Assembly: GCA_029266945.1 (NCBI GenBank)
Contig: JARIED010000005.1
Location: 1-64,000 of the forward strand
Direction of reading: 5' to 3'
Source of the DNA: Slackia sp.
GTDB taxonomy: Bacteria; Actinomycetota; Coriobacteriia; Coriobacteriales; Eggerthellaceae
Length of the DNA stretch: 64,000 nucleotides
Within the stretch, counting starts at the first letter, position 1. Each line of letters opens with the position of its first letter. Positions 63,534 through 64,000 of the stretch are shown piece by piece. Under the pieces are notes generated by a model. The model did no database searches and had not been told where the DNA came from. It saw only the letters and a program-made list of their open reading frames with translations. Position numbers and translations under genes: made by a program.

Positions 63534-63556
63534 AATGCTACTTTTTCAGTAGCATT
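63534..63556 (-). promoter_or_regulatory. Palindrome upstream of nrdA
   Basis: AATGCTACT and AGTAGCATT are exact complements 5 bases apart, in the promoter region of nrdAB. It does not look like the NrdR box as I remember it (ACACTATATCTAGTGT-like). It may be an operator for another regulator of the reductase. Confidence 0.5.
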
Positions 63557-63626
63557 TAATCACAGCACGCGAGATTGCGGGAGAGACGATGCGAACAAGC
63601 GCAGTTTCGCCGGAAACGCGGACACG

Positions 63627-63664
63627 AAAAACGTCCGCCGACGGCAACGTCGACGGACGTTTCC
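63627..63664 (-). terminator. Terminator after the SMR gene
   Basis: GAAACGTCCGTCGACG and CGTCGGCGGACGTTTTTC on the minus strand: a long stem with a T run, 20 bp past the stop. Confidence 0.9.
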
Positions 63665-63684
63665 GACAGGAATCCCGCTTACCT

Positions 63685-64000
63685 TTACGCGGCTTCGTTG
63701 AATCGGGCCGCCTCTTTATCGGTCTCTTCCTGCGAACCCGCATTCATCAGGTAGATGCCTACGACGACCAGGCCCAATCCCATACCCGTGAACAGGCCGA
63801 ACGGCTCGTTCCAGACAAGGCAACCAATCAAAGTGGTCAACGCCGTGCCCGCACCGCCCCAGATGCCGTACGCCAAACCAAGCGGCACGGTCTTGAGGAC
63901 GATGACGAAAATCGAGAACGACACCACATAGGCCACGATGGTCAAGGCCGCGGGGCCCAGCACCGTGAAGCCTTCGGAAAGCTTCATCATCGTGGTGCCG
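63685..64000 (-). CDS. Small multidrug resistance (SMR) transporter, 5' end outside the window
   Basis: At least 104 residues, lacking the first 15-20. The frame continues to the window edge as GTTMMKLSEGFTVLGPAALTIVAYVVSFSIFVIVLKTVPLGLAYGIWGGAGTALTTLIGCLVWNEPF, a clear EmrE/QacE-type sequence with membrane segments 2-4. The essential Glu of segment 1 is outside the window. The last 15 residues are an acidic cytosolic tail. It exports cationic toxic compounds or, in other members, guanidinium; the subtype cannot be decided without the N-terminus. Confidence 0.88.
   Translation of the reverse strand, partial: GTTMMKLSEGFTVLGPAALTIVAYVVSFSIFVIVLKTVPLGLAYGIWGGAGTALTTLIGCLVWNEPFGLFTGMGLGLVVVGIYLMNAGSQEETDKEAARFNEAA

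Overview
The window looks like chromosomal DNA from a high-GC, anaerobic actinobacterium, most likely class Coriobacteriia (Eggerthella/Slackia-like). This is an inference from gene content and codon use, not a database result. Supporting points are a complete selenocysteine decoding locus (selA, selB and the UGA-reading tRNA), a fused SecDF, non-oxygen-dependent queuosine reduction (queH), a type IA topoisomerase with archaeal-looking active-site text and zinc ribbons, and a ribosomal protein cluster cut into pieces. There is no phage, integrase, transposase, rRNA, CRISPR array or replication origin that I can support.

Layout. 1-7.3 kb (mostly minus): cdsA (cut by the window edge), uppS, frr, pyrH, a membrane-anchored HtrA protease, a decayed GNAT pseudogene, dxr. 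7.4-16.6 kb (minus): ribosomal proteins rplB to rpmD, then rplO-secY. Internal terminators and promoters cut this into at least three units, and rpsJ-rplC-rplD-rplW are missing upstream of rplB. 16.7-23.6 kb: a frameshifted Asp/Glu/hydantoin racemase, topA, an MFS exporter with a TetR regulator, degV, and a small unknown gene. 23.9-27.7 kb: a FecB/FecCD/ATPase importer co-translated with a SAM methyltransferase, headed by a 12-bp-arm palindrome that touches the Shine-Dalgarno. 27.9-34.4 kb: a U32 (TrhP-like) protein, a PEBP protein, proS-ispG, a glycosyltransferase. 34.6-38.3 kb: selA-selB-selC.

38.4-42.5 kb: a DUF1292 protein, secDF, a nuclease-gene remnant flush against a tRNA-Gln/tRNA-Glu unit, and two copies of a dispersed repeat. 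42.5-46.7 kb: tgt, queA and queH (queuosine), and a HAD phosphatase. 46.7-48.9 kb: two more repeat copies, then phnW-phnX for 2-aminoethylphosphonate breakdown behind a terminator-like leader hairpin. 49-53.6 kb: a cold shock gene, ruvCAB with a coupled small gene, and a YbhN/LPG-flippase-like membrane protein.

53.8-59.7 kb is the most unusual part. A minus-strand, overlapping trio encodes a G3E GTPase, a lone ABC-type ATPase and a signal-less binding-protein-like polypeptide. It is divergent from a Cys-rich Crp/Fnr regulator and an NMT1/Tau-type importer (binding lipoprotein, permease, ATPase). The trio has no permease of its own and carries Cys clusters, so it reads more like an intracellular metal or cofactor handling system fed by the neighbouring importer. 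Its leader RNA has three segments that can pair in two exclusive ways. 59.7-64 kb: class I ribonucleotide reductase (nrdA, nrdB) and the end of an SMR efflux gene.

How the genes work together: dxr, ispG and uppS supply isoprenoids for the undecaprenyl carrier; secY and secDF are the export core; the sel locus provides UGA recoding for selenoproteins encoded elsewhere; tgt, queA and queH modify tRNA; ruvABC resolve Holliday junctions.
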